The notes under the pieces were generated by a model. It ran no database searches. It saw nothing but the letters and a program-made list of their open reading frames with translations, and had not been told where the DNA came from. A program made the position numbers and the translations under genes. A stretch of DNA of 64,000 nt from Terriglobales bacterium (GTDB lineage Bacteria > Acidobacteriota > Terriglobia > Terriglobales > Acidobacteriaceae): NCBI GenBank assembly GCA_035567895.1, contig DATMPC010000082.1, positions 1-64,000 on the forward strand. The letters run 5' to 3'. Numbering within the stretch: the stretch's first letter is position 1; the number at the start of each line of letters is the position of its first letter. Positions 28,870-37,438 of this stretch are shown one piece after another.

Positions 28870-30138
28870 ATGTCAAAGCGAAATCGAAGCAGGGTTCTGG
28901 GGCTTCTCGTCGTCGGACTTCTGGGTACAGTTGTGCACGCGCAGACGATCACGGCCCCACCTTGCCCTGGATACAATCCGGTCAACAACACGAACCTGGC
29001 CTGCGAAATCGCTACCGCAATCCGTTCGGGTGCAGGACAGGGAGGCAGCTTGTCTTCGCTCCCGGCGGCGCTTGCGGCGCAGGTCAGCAACTTGCCCATT
29101 TCGACAGCGGTTTCCGGAACGGGAATCACGTTTGTAAACGGCATTCCGACCTTCAGTACGGAGAGCCTCGGAACCATCCTCACGCAGCGTGGGGATACCC
29201 TTGGCAGGCATCGACTCTTTTTCTCGTTCAACTACCAGCGGTATGGATTCGGTAGCGTCGATGGCATCCGGTTCAAGAACTTCGATGGTGTGAACATTAC
29301 AACATTTGCTGGAATCGGAACCTCATCATTTGTGACACAAAATCGGATCGATCTCACGGTGGACCAATTCACATTTTTAGGCACGTTTGGAATCACGAGT
29401 CGGACGGACATCGCACTGATTGTGCCGTTCTCTACGGTGAACCTGACGACAACCTCCAGTGGTTCGCAGTTCAATTTTGATACTAAGGGGAATCCGGTTT
29501 CCTCCTCCCAGCTGGGGGCCATCAACCTGGCTGGATCGAAGAGCGGTCCCGGGGATGTAACTGTCAGCCTGAAGCAGAATGTGGTGAAGACGGAAAACAA
29601 GATCAGCCTGGCAGTCGGCTCGGAATTCCGTGTTCCGACCGGCGATGAGATCAATTACCTGGGCACCGGAGCATATGGGATCAAGCCGTATGTTGTCGTC
29701 TCCCATACCGGGAAGCGGTTTACGCCGAATTTCAACTTCGGATATCAGTGGAACAGCAAATCCAGCCTGTACTTCGATCCCATTTCGGGAGATCACCTGA
29801 ACCTGCCGGCCAGTCTGTACTACACGGGAGGCATGGACGTAAAGCTGACGAAGCGGCTGACAATGGTGGGCGAGTTCCTGGGACAGTACGTGATCAATGG
29901 TCCTCGGATCGTCCTGGCCAAGGTTCCGGTCGGCAGTACCACCTTCACGTCGGTTTCCACCACAGACGCAAACGGGAAGCAGCTGACGTCTTCTTATGCG
30001 GTTGATAATGCGGGGGTTGGCTTCAAGATCAACCCGTTTGGCGGCTTGTTGATCAGCGTCGGCGCCCAGTTCAAACTCGACGACGCTGGACTTCGGGCAA
30101 AATGGGTGCCGCTCGTGGGAGCTTCATACCGGTTCTAG
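28870..30138 (+). CDS. Outer membrane beta-barrel protein, transporter-like
   Basis: This 422-residue exported protein has a signal peptide (SKRNRSRVLGLLVVGLLGTVVHA). From about residue 130 onward the sequence alternates hydrophobic and polar residues as in beta-barrels (RLFFSFNYQRYGFG, ITSRTDIALIVPFS, ITSRTD-type strands). It ends in GASYRF, whose terminal Phe is the usual BAM recognition feature. It resembles the MetA-pathway phenol-degradation/OmpP1-like barrel group, though the substrate is unknown. The start at 28870 is chosen because GGAGGG precedes it and the signal peptide begins there; an upstream in-frame ATG overlaps the previous stop. Together with the giant repeat gene it may form a surface or secretion unit. 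Confidence 0.8.
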   Translation: MSKRNRSRVLGLLVVGLLGTVVHAQTITAPPCPGYNPVNNTNLACEIATAIRSGAGQGGSLSSLPAALAAQVSNLPISTAVSGTGITFVNGIPTFSTESLGTILTQRGDTLGRHRLFFSFNYQRYGFGSVDGIRFKNFDGVNITTFAGIGTSSFVTQNRIDLTVDQFTFLGTFGITSRTDIALIVPFSTVNLTTTSSGSQFNFDTKGNPVSSSQLGAINLAGSKSGPGDVTVSLKQNVVKTENKISLAVGSEFRVPTGDEINYLGTGAYGIKPYVVVSHTGKRFTPNFNFGYQWNSKSSLYFDPISGDHLNLPASLYYTGGMDVKLTKRLTMVGEFLGQYVINGPRIVLAKVPVGSTTFTSVSTTDANGKQLTSSYAVDNAGVGFKINPFGGLLISVGAQFKLDDAGLRAKWVPLVGASYRF

Positions 30139-30164
30139 ACTGCGCTCCTTGCAGTAGTTGGACG

Positions 30165-30187
30165 GCCGCCTTCGGGCGGCTTTTTTT
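30165..30187 (+). terminator. Strong intrinsic terminator
   Basis: GCCGCC, a TTCG tetraloop and GGCGGC are followed immediately by seven T residues. It lies 26 bp after the barrel gene and ends the giant-protein/barrel transcript. Confidence 0.92.
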
Positions 30188-30643
30188 GTTGCTCACAAAT
30201 CTGGAATCGGGTTATCTAAGTAGTAGGCCGGCTTGATGGGAACGGGATGATTAGGGCGGCGTTGATTGGGTTGATAGCTAATGAGTAAACAGAATTTGGC
30301 CCGTCTCAAGAAGCCGAAAAATCCCTGGGCATTCCCAGTTATTTTCTTGCCGGATCGGGAAATGTGCTCTAAGCGCTTTGCTGGTGGTGAGTTAGGGACG
30401 AAATTCATGAACTCGCTGTTGTTCGCTGATATTTTCCTTTTCTGGTGCAAATCTCCAGTGTTCATGCGGGTTTGAACAAAAAGACGAAAAACTTCCCGGT
30501 GTTTTTCCCTGTTTGTGGGAATTGGTCTTAGCGTCGTTCAGCGTGCAAATGAGGGTCGTCGGCTGAGAACGAGATACTGAATCAGTTAACATACGTGAGA
30601 ACCAGCATGCGGCGAGGATCGCCGTGCCCGAGCAGGATGCTCG
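30188..30643. other. Intergenic region without a supported gene
   Basis: About 455 bp lie between the terminator and the TonB-like gene. Short open frames exist on both strands but show no ribosome-binding site, family feature or sensible composition. I see no clear repeat or RNA element. Confidence 0.5.
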
Positions 30644-31291
30644 ATGTTTAGCAAGCTGCAAGACCGGGAAATTGGCGCCGGGATCCCATCCCGCGCGCTA
30701 GTCCTATCGCTCGTCTTGCACAGCGCGGTGCTGGTCTGGCTGTGCTGGCAGCCAGAGCCAATGCTGATCCAGCGCGCCTCAATTATGGCCGGCGACAATG
30801 GCAGTTCGCTGGGAATGGTCTACTTGCCCACCGATTCCTCACTCCGCCTTCCCGTCAATGAAGAATCGAACAAGCTGAAGTACATGGCTGCACGGAAACG
30901 CTCGCTTAAGCGGCGGCACACGGCTCCGCATCAGACCGACGAGCATCCAACCGAGGCGAAAGTGCAGGCTCTTTCCATGGGCTCTCCCAATGGAGACGCC
31001 ATACGTGGATCGTTAGCCGGATGGGCTGCACGTCCTGCGCTGCCACTCAACTTTCCCGATCCACACGTGCACGCCTCGGAGCTTCCTCCGGGCGTCACTG
31101 GCGATGTGATCGTTGAAGTCACAATCGATGCTGCTGGGAACATCACCAACAAGAAAGTTCTGCAGTCGATCGGCTACGGCATCGATGAAAAGGTGCTGGC
31201 CGTTCTCGAGAACTGGCGCTTCACGCCGGCAACAATCCTGGGCAGACCGGTGGCTTCGCGCCAGGACGTCCATTTCCACTTTCCCAGCTAG
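30644..31291 (+). CDS. TonB-family energy-transducer-like protein
   Basis: This 215-residue protein has one N-terminal membrane helix (ALVLSLVLHSAVLVWLCW, about 18-35) and a polar linker. It ends in a TonB C-terminal domain at about 135-215: GDVIVEVTIDAAGNITNKKV, ENWRFTPAT and a final strand RQDVHFHF. It would couple inner-membrane proton motive force to an outer-membrane partner, but no ExbB/ExbD or TonB-dependent receptor gene is nearby. The linker lacks the long Pro-rich stretch of classical TonB. The ribosome-binding site is weak. Confidence 0.82.
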   Translation: MFSKLQDREIGAGIPSRALVLSLVLHSAVLVWLCWQPEPMLIQRASIMAGDNGSSLGMVYLPTDSSLRLPVNEESNKLKYMAARKRSLKRRHTAPHQTDEHPTEAKVQALSMGSPNGDAIRGSLAGWAARPALPLNFPDPHVHASELPPGVTGDVIVEVTIDAAGNITNKKVLQSIGYGIDEKVLAVLENWRFTPATILGRPVASRQDVHFHFPS

Positions 31292-31369
31292 GGCAACCCC
31301 TCGATTCGGTTTCACCCTCGTATCCACAGTAGATGGATATCTACGATGACCCGCATTCCGACGTTTTGA

Positions 31370-32425
31370 TTGGAGTCCATCATGTGGAATTCATTTACAG
31401 GGGCGAAATCGGCGAAATCGTCTCCTGGCAGCCCGCTTTTATTTGCTTCATGCACCCTTGCGCTTGCGTTCCTGGCAGGCTGCGGGGGAACGGGAGCGCA
31501 ATCCTCGCTGAGCAACTCACCAGCCGCCCCAATCCAGACACCGACTCCAACTCCGACTCCAACTCCGACACCCACCCCAACACCCACACCTACACCAACT
31601 CCCACCCCAACGCCGACGCCAACTCCCACTCCCACGCCGGCACAACACGGACCTGTGGTTTTGGTATTGGAAGAGAACCACGGATTCTCGAGCGTGATCG
31701 GAAACTCCGCGATGCCGTATCTCAACGGCTTGGCGCAGAAGTACGGATTGGCGACGCAGTATTACGCCAACACGCATCCCTCGATCGGCAACTACTTCAT
31801 GTTTACAACCGGGCAGATCATCACCAATGACGATGGTTACACTGCGACCGTGAGTGTCGACAACCTGGTTCGCCACCTGATCAACGCCGGCAGGACCTGG
31901 AAATCGTATGCGGAAGATCTGCCCTTTGTTGGATACACGGGCTCCGACCAGGGTGCTTATTCCGAGCACCACAATCCGTTCTCGTATTTCTCAGATGTTC
32001 GCTGCAACTGCCCGCAGCAGCAGAATCTCGTTGGGTTCTCCCAGTTCCAGGCGGATTTGGGCAGTGGGAGACTCCCGGACTTCTCGTTCGTCCTCCCTAA
32101 CATAAACGATGATGCCCACGATGGCAGTCTTGCAACAGCGGATGCATGGTTGCAGCACAACATCGGTCCTTTGTTCTCCGGCGCGCGGTTCCAAAATGGG
32201 GGATTATTAATCGTCGTGTTTGACGAAGCCGAGGAATCAGATGGAACGCGAGGTGGCGGTCGCGTTGCAATGGTGATGGCCGGTCCGAATGTAAAGCCCG
32301 GTTACCAGAGCTCGACACTCTACCAGCATGAGAACTTGCTACGAACCATTACAGATTACCTGGGAATCGACGGCAGTATCGGGGCTGCATCCACGGCAAG
32401 TCCGATGAATGAATTCCTAAAATAA
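31370..32425 (+). CDS. Phosphoesterase-family lipoprotein with a (Thr-Pro)17 linker
   Basis: This 351-residue protein has a lipoprotein signal ending LAFLAGC (lipobox) at about 32-38. Seventeen Thr-Pro dipeptides follow, then an acid phosphatase/phospholipase C-type phosphoesterase domain. Domain motifs are VVLVLEENHGFSSVIG, THPSIGNYF and LLIVFDEAEESDGTRGGG. The metal and nucleophile region (EENH, then the Thr of NTHPS) fits that superfamily. It should sit on the outside of a membrane and cleave phosphate esters or phospholipids. The ATG at 31382 is an alternative start. A second, larger member of the family is encoded at 34986. Confidence 0.85.
   Translation: MESIMWNSFTGAKSAKSSPGSPLLFASCTLALAFLAGCGGTGAQSSLSNSPAAPIQTPTPTPTPTPTPTPTPTPTPTPTPTPTPTPTPTPAQHGPVVLVLEENHGFSSVIGNSAMPYLNGLAQKYGLATQYYANTHPSIGNYFMFTTGQIITNDDGYTATVSVDNLVRHLINAGRTWKSYAEDLPFVGYTGSDQGAYSEHHNPFSYFSDVRCNCPQQQNLVGFSQFQADLGSGRLPDFSFVLPNINDDAHDGSLATADAWLQHNIGPLFSGARFQNGGLLIVVFDEAEESDGTRGGGRVAMVMAGPNVKPGYQSSTLYQHENLLRTITDYLGIDGSIGAASTASPMNEFLK
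31534..31635 (+). repeat. In-frame Thr-Pro codon repeat
   Basis: Seventeen consecutive ACN-CCN codon pairs encode the stiff linker. Third bases vary (ACA, ACT, ACC, ACG; CCA, CCC, CCG, CCT), so the DNA is not a perfect microsatellite and the peptide is likely under selection. Confidence 0.85.
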
Positions 32426-32527
32426 GCTCCGAGAAGCTGCCTGCACTGAACCAATTTTCTTATACCTCGGCGAGCAGTCAGGCAGCTTCAGGCGCACCCT
32501 ACGTGCTAACCTGCACGCTAGACCACT

Positions 32528-33730
32528 GTGCCCGCCTTTGAAAAAGCCCCGCTGGAAGTACAGGAGATCCTGGGCAAGCCCATCCGCGAGCTTGGGCTTA
32601 AGCTGGAGGGATCTCCGCTGGAGCGCTTCGTCAATCAGCTCTATCGCGAGCTGGAGGCCAAGGGACTCAAGAAGTTTCGGCCATTGTGCTACTTGACCGA
32701 CGAGTGGGGGTGTCCATCGGGGGAGCCCGTAATCGGCATACCGTTCTACCTTGCCGATCCCAAGCTGTCTCGGCTGGAAAAGGAGATGAATGACCTGGAG
32801 GACTCGCGGCAAATCATGATGTATCTGCGTCATGAGGCGGGACACGCTGTCAATTACGCCTACGCGCTGTACAAAACGCCGGAATGGAAAGAGGTGTTCG
32901 GACCCTTTCGGCGTCCTTATCGCGATCAGTATCGTCCTGTGCCTTTCTCCCGCAACTACGTGCGACACATGGAAGGTTGGTATGCGCAGAAGCATCCGGA
33001 CGAAGACTTTGCCGAGACCTTCGCGGTGTGGATTACTCCGCGTTCACGGTGGCGAGAACGGTATAAGTCTTGGCCGGCGATGCAGAAGCTGCGGTACGTC
33101 GATCGTATGGCTCGGCGGGTTGGCGGCCTCGATCCGGTGCGCACGCACGGCGATACCGACATCACAGTGGAAGAGATGGAGACGACAGTCGCCGAGTTCT
33201 ACGAGCGGGCGATGAGCGAGCAGCCATCGCCCGAAGATTTAGCGCTCGATACCGACTTGGAAGACATCTTCAACGTCTCTCCACGCAAACGTAAAGGCGT
33301 GCGAGCGGCCGCGGATTTGCTGCGCGAGAACCGTCAATCGCTGGTGCAGAAGCTCACGTATTGGACTGGCGTGCAGCGTCCGCTGGTGAGGAAGCTCGTG
33401 GAATCGATTGAAAATCGGGTTGCAGACCTGCAATTAAAGGCGGAAATCCAGCGTGAAAAGGAATATTTGACTGAGATTACCGTTTACGCGACAGCACTTG
33501 CGATGAACTACGTCGCGCGCGGAAAGTTTGTTCCTACTACGGAGAAGAAGAACCAAAAGGGGAATAGGTTACAGGTTACAGGGGACAGGGAACAGGGGGC
33601 AGGGAACACGGAAGAGAGAAGAAGAACCAAAGGGCAGGAGTCAGGCGATGGAATTCCGAAACCGCCAACGGGATATGAAGAAGAACCTGAGAGCGAAAGC
33701 AAACGGGAATCCAAGGACGTTGCCCTGTAA
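32528..33730 (+). CDS. Putative zinc metallopeptidase with HEAGH motif
   Basis: This 400-residue predicted cytoplasmic protein resembles the putative zinc-binding metallopeptidase group. The zinc motif YLRHEAGHAVNYAYAL has HEAGH at about residues 101-105. A downstream DEDFAETFAVW stretch at about 158-168 could supply the third zinc ligand and a conserved Glu. The C-terminal 60 residues (from about 339) are low-complexity and charged, and come from a GGTTACAGG-type DNA repeat that runs into the coding frame. An ATP-grasp ligase starts 33 bp downstream, so the two are probably co-expressed and act on related peptide or amino-acid substrates. The true substrate is unknown. Confidence 0.78.
   Translation: MPAFEKAPLEVQEILGKPIRELGLKLEGSPLERFVNQLYRELEAKGLKKFRPLCYLTDEWGCPSGEPVIGIPFYLADPKLSRLEKEMNDLEDSRQIMMYLRHEAGHAVNYAYALYKTPEWKEVFGPFRRPYRDQYRPVPFSRNYVRHMEGWYAQKHPDEDFAETFAVWITPRSRWRERYKSWPAMQKLRYVDRMARRVGGLDPVRTHGDTDITVEEMETTVAEFYERAMSEQPSPEDLALDTDLEDIFNVSPRKRKGVRAAADLLRENRQSLVQKLTYWTGVQRPLVRKLVESIENRVADLQLKAEIQREKEYLTEITVYATALAMNYVARGKFVPTTEKKNQKGNRLQVTGDREQGAGNTEERRRTKGQESGDGIPKPPTGYEEEPESESKRESKDVAL
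33542..33631 (+). repeat. Repeat insertion inside the metallopeptidase 3' end
   Basis: GAGAAGAAGAACCAAA occurs at 33542-33557 and again at 33616-33631. Between the copies lies AGGTTACAGGTTACAGGGGA-type repeat DNA. The related motif recurs inverted at 33723-33754, after the stop. Confidence 0.75.
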
Positions 33731-33754
33731 CCTGTCCCCTGTAACCTGTTCCCT
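33723..33754 (-). repeat. Inverted copy of the GGTTACAGG repeat
   Basis: CCCTGTAACCTG occurs here in two adjacent copies and is the reverse complement of the repeat at 33567-33597. The two could fold into a long hairpin spanning the metallopeptidase stop codon, just before the ATP-grasp gene. Confidence 0.75.
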
Positions 33755-33763
33755 AATTTTCCT

Positions 33764-34819
33764 ATGACTGAAAAACTCAAAATAGCGATCCTATACGACA
33801 CTTGGGGCGAGGACGAAGCTGAGGTGCCGCCCGAGCCCAAGCGCAAGTCGCGCAAGCGCACTCGCCGTCGCCGCGAGAAGCATGATCGCGAAGAGATCTT
33901 TGAAGCGTTGGAAAAGCTTGGTCACGAGCCCAGCTACGTGGCACTCGATGGCACCGATAAGACACTGTCGGCGCTCGGCAAGAACGATGCCGACTTATTT
34001 TTCAATCTCACCGAGTCATATGCGGGTGACGACACCAAGGAGATGCATGTAGCCGCGTACCTAGATCTCCTAGGCCGCATGTACACGGGAGCAGGTCCGC
34101 AGGGGCTGTATCTGGCTCAAGATAAGTCACTGGCGAAAAAGCTTTTCAAGTTTCATGACATCCGAAGTCCGTACTTCGCGACCTGTTACCGCGGACGCCT
34201 CGACCATGCCGAAGATGTCAAGTTTCCGTTAATCGTGAAACCCACATCGGAGGACGGCTCCATCGGCATTGATCAGAACTCCGTGGTCAATTCCGTTAAG
34301 GAACTCATGGAGCGCATTCACTACATCCAGGAGGAGTTCGACTCGCCTGCACTGATCGAGGAATACATTGAAGGCCGCGAAATCTACGCAGCGGTAATCG
34401 GCAATGACCAAGCGGAGGCGCTACCGTTGATCGAATTGGATCTCTCCAAGCTTCCAGAGGGCATGGCCAAAGTCGCAGGAACCGAAGTGAAGTGGGAAAA
34501 GGACAGCGAGGCGTACAAAGTTACGAAGTCCGCACCGGCAGAAGACCTGAACGATGAGGCGGTCGATCGCCTTTCCAGGACGGCATTGGCTACCTATCGC
34601 ACGCTGCAGCTTCGCGATTATGGTCGTATTGACATGCGCCTCACATCTAAAGACGAGGTCTATGTGATCGAGGCCAATCCAAACCCTTGGCTTTCCAGCA
34701 ACTCTGAGTTCTTTATGGCTGCCAAGAAATCCGGGAGATCGTATACCGAAATGGTCGAGGAGATCGTGGACTTAGCTCACTCGGACCGGCGGCGTCGTGA
34801 TCGCGTGCGTATTGGCTGA
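33764..34819 (+). CDS. ATP-grasp ligase of the D-alanine-D-alanine ligase type
   Basis: This 351-residue ATP-grasp enzyme has an N-terminal lid-like domain (IAILYDTWGEDEAE...) interrupted by a highly basic stretch (KRKSRKRTRRRREKH, about 24-38). The ATP-grasp core has FPLIVKPTSEDGSIGI at about 155-170, ALIEEYIEGREIY at about 200-212 and the metal-binding DEVYVIEANPNP near 305-316. It would join a carboxylate to an amine via an acyl phosphate. Two features argue against housekeeping Ddl: the basic insert and the pairing with a metallopeptidase. The product could be a dipeptide or a modified cell-wall precursor. Confidence 0.82.
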   Translation: MTEKLKIAILYDTWGEDEAEVPPEPKRKSRKRTRRRREKHDREEIFEALEKLGHEPSYVALDGTDKTLSALGKNDADLFFNLTESYAGDDTKEMHVAAYLDLLGRMYTGAGPQGLYLAQDKSLAKKLFKFHDIRSPYFATCYRGRLDHAEDVKFPLIVKPTSEDGSIGIDQNSVVNSVKELMERIHYIQEEFDSPALIEEYIEGREIYAAVIGNDQAEALPLIELDLSKLPEGMAKVAGTEVKWEKDSEAYKVTKSAPAEDLNDEAVDRLSRTALATYRTLQLRDYGRIDMRLTSKDEVYVIEANPNPWLSSNSEFFMAAKKSGRSYTEMVEEIVDLAHSDRRRRDRVRIG

Positions 34820-34825
34820 ACGGCG

Positions 34826-34845
34826 TCACCGATTGTGATCGGTGA
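34826..34845 (+). terminator. Stem-loop after the ATP-grasp gene
   Basis: TCACCGAT and ATCGGTGA form an 8-bp stem with a TGTG loop seven bases after the stop. There is no T-run, so it may be a Rho-assisted terminator or a stabilising hairpin. Confidence 0.4.
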
Positions 34846-34985
34846 ACAGAAGAGCACGATGCGTCCACAACGTTTAAGGTTGCCGTCCCGCAACTGATCT
34901 CCAAGTGTCAAGGCATTAACCTTAATCGGCAACCCACAAGAGAGCTGCTGCTTCCAACGCAGTATGCAGTATAGGGAGTAGCTCT

Positions 34986-36950
34986 TTGTTGAAACACTCC
35001 AACTTTGCACGTGCACTTCGTCTATCAGCGGCGGCCGCCTGTATTGTGCTCATGTCTGGCTGCAGGGGCCTGAACCAGTCTGGATCGAATACTCCACCTC
35101 CGAATCCCGGAACGGGAGGCTCGACGGGAGGCTCGGGCGGAGGAGGCGGATCGGCAGGGAACATTACTGCGCTGAATCACATTGTCTTCATGTTCCAGGA
35201 GAACCGCTCCTTCGATCACTATTTCGCCCGCCTAAACACCTATCGCAAAGCAAATGGTTTGGGCGGCGCCAGTGATGTCGACACGCTCGACGCACTGACG
35301 ACGGCGCCTACGAACCCCGCCGATGCCGATGCGCCATTGAGTTGGAACAGCGCAAACGCTGTTTCAGTCAGCATTAATGGGGCTCCAGCCGGCTCAACCA
35401 GCGGGAACATGAAAGTAGCCCCCGCAACTGCAACGCTCTACACTGCCACGGCAACCTCGTCGACTGGGCTGACGGCGGACGCGTCGGTTGTTGTAGGCAC
35501 GACTCCCGACAGCGGGGCTAGCATGGTTGTTGGTGCTAGTCCAATGAAAGTCGCGCCCGGAGGGACATCGATGCTCACTTGGGCCACGCGGGACGGATCC
35601 AGTGTGACCATCACGCCTGCGCCAGATCCGTTGCACACGCAGGCTTACGGACCAAACGCTAGCGCGATGGTAAAGGCGCCGACGACTCCAGGTTCGGTTA
35701 CCTACAACTTCACTTCGAGCAGCGGCTTGACTGGCTCAATCACTCTCACCGTTGCAGCTCCCGTTGCAGGAGAACCAACTGTCACAATCACTCACAACAA
35801 TCAGGGACATGTGAGCGTGGGCAGCGCTGTAAACGTGCAGTCCTTTAAGCTGACTGACCAGTGCGTTGAGGATTTCAGCCCCGATTGGCTCGAAAGTCAT
35901 GGAGCCTTCAACCGCGACGAGCCCGCCTCCAATACATGGCTTGGCAACGGCTTTGTTCACATCACTGCGGGATTTTCGCAGTTCGCCAACTCACAGAACG
36001 ATCATCATCACTACTTCGACGTTCGCGGCGAGCGAAACATGGGGTACTACGACGAGAGTATTCTCCCGTTCTACTACTTCCTGGCGTCGCAATTCGCGAC
36101 GTCAGATCGCTTCTTCTCGCCAATTCCTTCGAATTCAGCGCCGAATCGGTTTGCTGAACTCGCGGCAACCAGCGCTGGATATGCTCATCAGCCGCCGCAA
36201 CTGAATGTGAAAAATATTTTTGAGCTTCTCGACAACGCAGGCGTTTCATGGAAGGTCTATTACTCCGATGTAAGCCAGTCTGGAGTACCGCTCACAACGC
36301 TGACGAACTTCGTTTGGGGCGCGCAGCACACAGACGCGAAACATCTCGCTCCAGTGGACTGCACGAACGCCACTACGCCATGTGCATCCGGCCAAACTGA
36401 CTACTTCACCGATCTCAAGAGCGGAACTTTTCCCGCTGTCGCGCTGATTGAACCCGGCTTTGAGAGTGGACGCGATGAGCACCCAGGGAATCCCGTGCAG
36501 CTAGGGGCGGTGTATGACCTGAAACTCATTCAGGCATTCGTGTCGAGTCCAATCTGGAAGGATTCGGTTTTCTTTCTGACTTACGACGAGGCTGGAGGTT
36601 TCTACGATCACGTGCAGCCGATGTCGACAGTTAGTCCTGATGGGATCGCGCCAAAGGATCTGCAGTCAAAAGATCCAGCCGGAGACTTCACACGAACTGG
36701 ATTCCGACTCCCATTGATGGTTGTTTCCCCTTATGTGAAACCACACTTTGTCTCGCATCAGGCGTCAGATACCACTGCGATCCTGAAGTTCATTGAGCAA
36801 CGCTTCAATTTGCCGAACCTTACCAAACGCGACGCAGCGCAGCCGGACCTGGACTTCTTCGATTTCACTAAGGCTGCATGGGCAACGCCTCCAACACTGC
36901 CAAATCAGCCGGCGGATGCTCCGTGCGCAGCGTATGCGAAGAATCCTTAA
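34986..36950 (+). CDS. Phosphoesterase-family lipoprotein with an inserted Ig-like region
   Basis: This 654-residue lipoprotein has lipobox VLMSGC at about 21-26 and a Gly/Ser linker. Its phospholipase C/acid phosphatase-type domain begins HIVFMFQENRSFDHYF at about 65-80. It resumes after about residue 290 with DVRGERNMGYYD, FYYFLASQFATSDRFF and FLTYDEAGGFYDHV. Between the two halves is a roughly 190-residue Ser/Thr-rich beta region with two Ig-like units (TSMLTWATRDGSSVTI type). The start is TTG at 34986 or 34989, preceded by GGGAG; no ATG fits. It is expected to be a membrane-anchored extracellular phosphoesterase. Confidence 0.85.
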   Translation: MLKHSNFARALRLSAAAACIVLMSGCRGLNQSGSNTPPPNPGTGGSTGGSGGGGGSAGNITALNHIVFMFQENRSFDHYFARLNTYRKANGLGGASDVDTLDALTTAPTNPADADAPLSWNSANAVSVSINGAPAGSTSGNMKVAPATATLYTATATSSTGLTADASVVVGTTPDSGASMVVGASPMKVAPGGTSMLTWATRDGSSVTITPAPDPLHTQAYGPNASAMVKAPTTPGSVTYNFTSSSGLTGSITLTVAAPVAGEPTVTITHNNQGHVSVGSAVNVQSFKLTDQCVEDFSPDWLESHGAFNRDEPASNTWLGNGFVHITAGFSQFANSQNDHHHYFDVRGERNMGYYDESILPFYYFLASQFATSDRFFSPIPSNSAPNRFAELAATSAGYAHQPPQLNVKNIFELLDNAGVSWKVYYSDVSQSGVPLTTLTNFVWGAQHTDAKHLAPVDCTNATTPCASGQTDYFTDLKSGTFPAVALIEPGFESGRDEHPGNPVQLGAVYDLKLIQAFVSSPIWKDSVFFLTYDEAGGFYDHVQPMSTVSPDGIAPKDLQSKDPAGDFTRTGFRLPLMVVSPYVKPHFVSHQASDTTAILKFIEQRFNLPNLTKRDAAQPDLDFFDFTKAAWATPPTLPNQPADAPCAAYAKNP

Positions 36951-37438
36951 ACCCCTGGAACAGGGGACAGAGCTACAAACGATCGCAGGGCCTTTTTTTG
37001 CTGATTCTCAATCTAAAGGACTTAGCATTGATATCCCCGTGAGATCCCCGGGGATATCCCCTCGTGATCCCCTCGGATATCCCCTGTGGTCCCCTCGGAT
37101 ATCCCCTATGATCCCCAGCGACCTTCAGTATGATGCCTGAGATCTTCGGGGGATTTTGGAGCTGAGGAAGCACTCTTGAGTAAACCCTTTCTCCGAGGCT
37201 CAGCGAGCATGGCCCTGTGCCCAGACCCATGATTCCCGAAGTGGAATTCGCACGCACCTCTCGATGATGGCGCAGGTAGGCGGAAAAAGCAAGCTTCATC
37301 CGTTGCTCTACAACTTTTCTGGTTCAGACTGCTCAACAACTTACGAAGGAGACAAGAAATATTTTTGTCATCCGTTGCTCTAAAGCGAAAGCACGGGCCG
37401 CGCTCGGTCAAGCTCACAGGAAGATGATTTTGAGAGAA
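36951..37438. other. Intergenic region with tandem repeat
   Basis: The 488 bp between two convergent genes hold a 23-bp tandem repeat, annotated separately. A short CATCCGTTGCTCTA sequence occurs twice (about 37296 and 37370). Open frames here are read through by the repeat and look non-coding. Confidence 0.6.
37030..37116. repeat. Four-copy 23-bp tandem repeat
   Basis: GATATCCCC starts at 37030, 37053, 37076 and 37098. Each is followed by a related GATCCCC (one copy reads GGTCCCC). The period is 22-23 bp. Position between convergent genes fits a structural or binding-site repeat rather than a promoter. Confidence 0.85.

Noticed and set aside
30193-30465. 90-codon minus-strand frame after the barrel gene
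   Set aside because: No ribosome-binding site, family feature or protein-like pattern. It overlaps an equally poor frame on the other strand.
37030-37116. CRISPR array or origin iterons
   Set aside because: The repeats are nearly contiguous with no unique spacers. No replication gene or DnaA-box cluster is near.
36973-37299. 108-codon minus-strand frame across the 23-bp repeat
   Set aside because: Most of the peptide is translation of the tandem repeat (RGYPRG-type), so it is not a credible gene.
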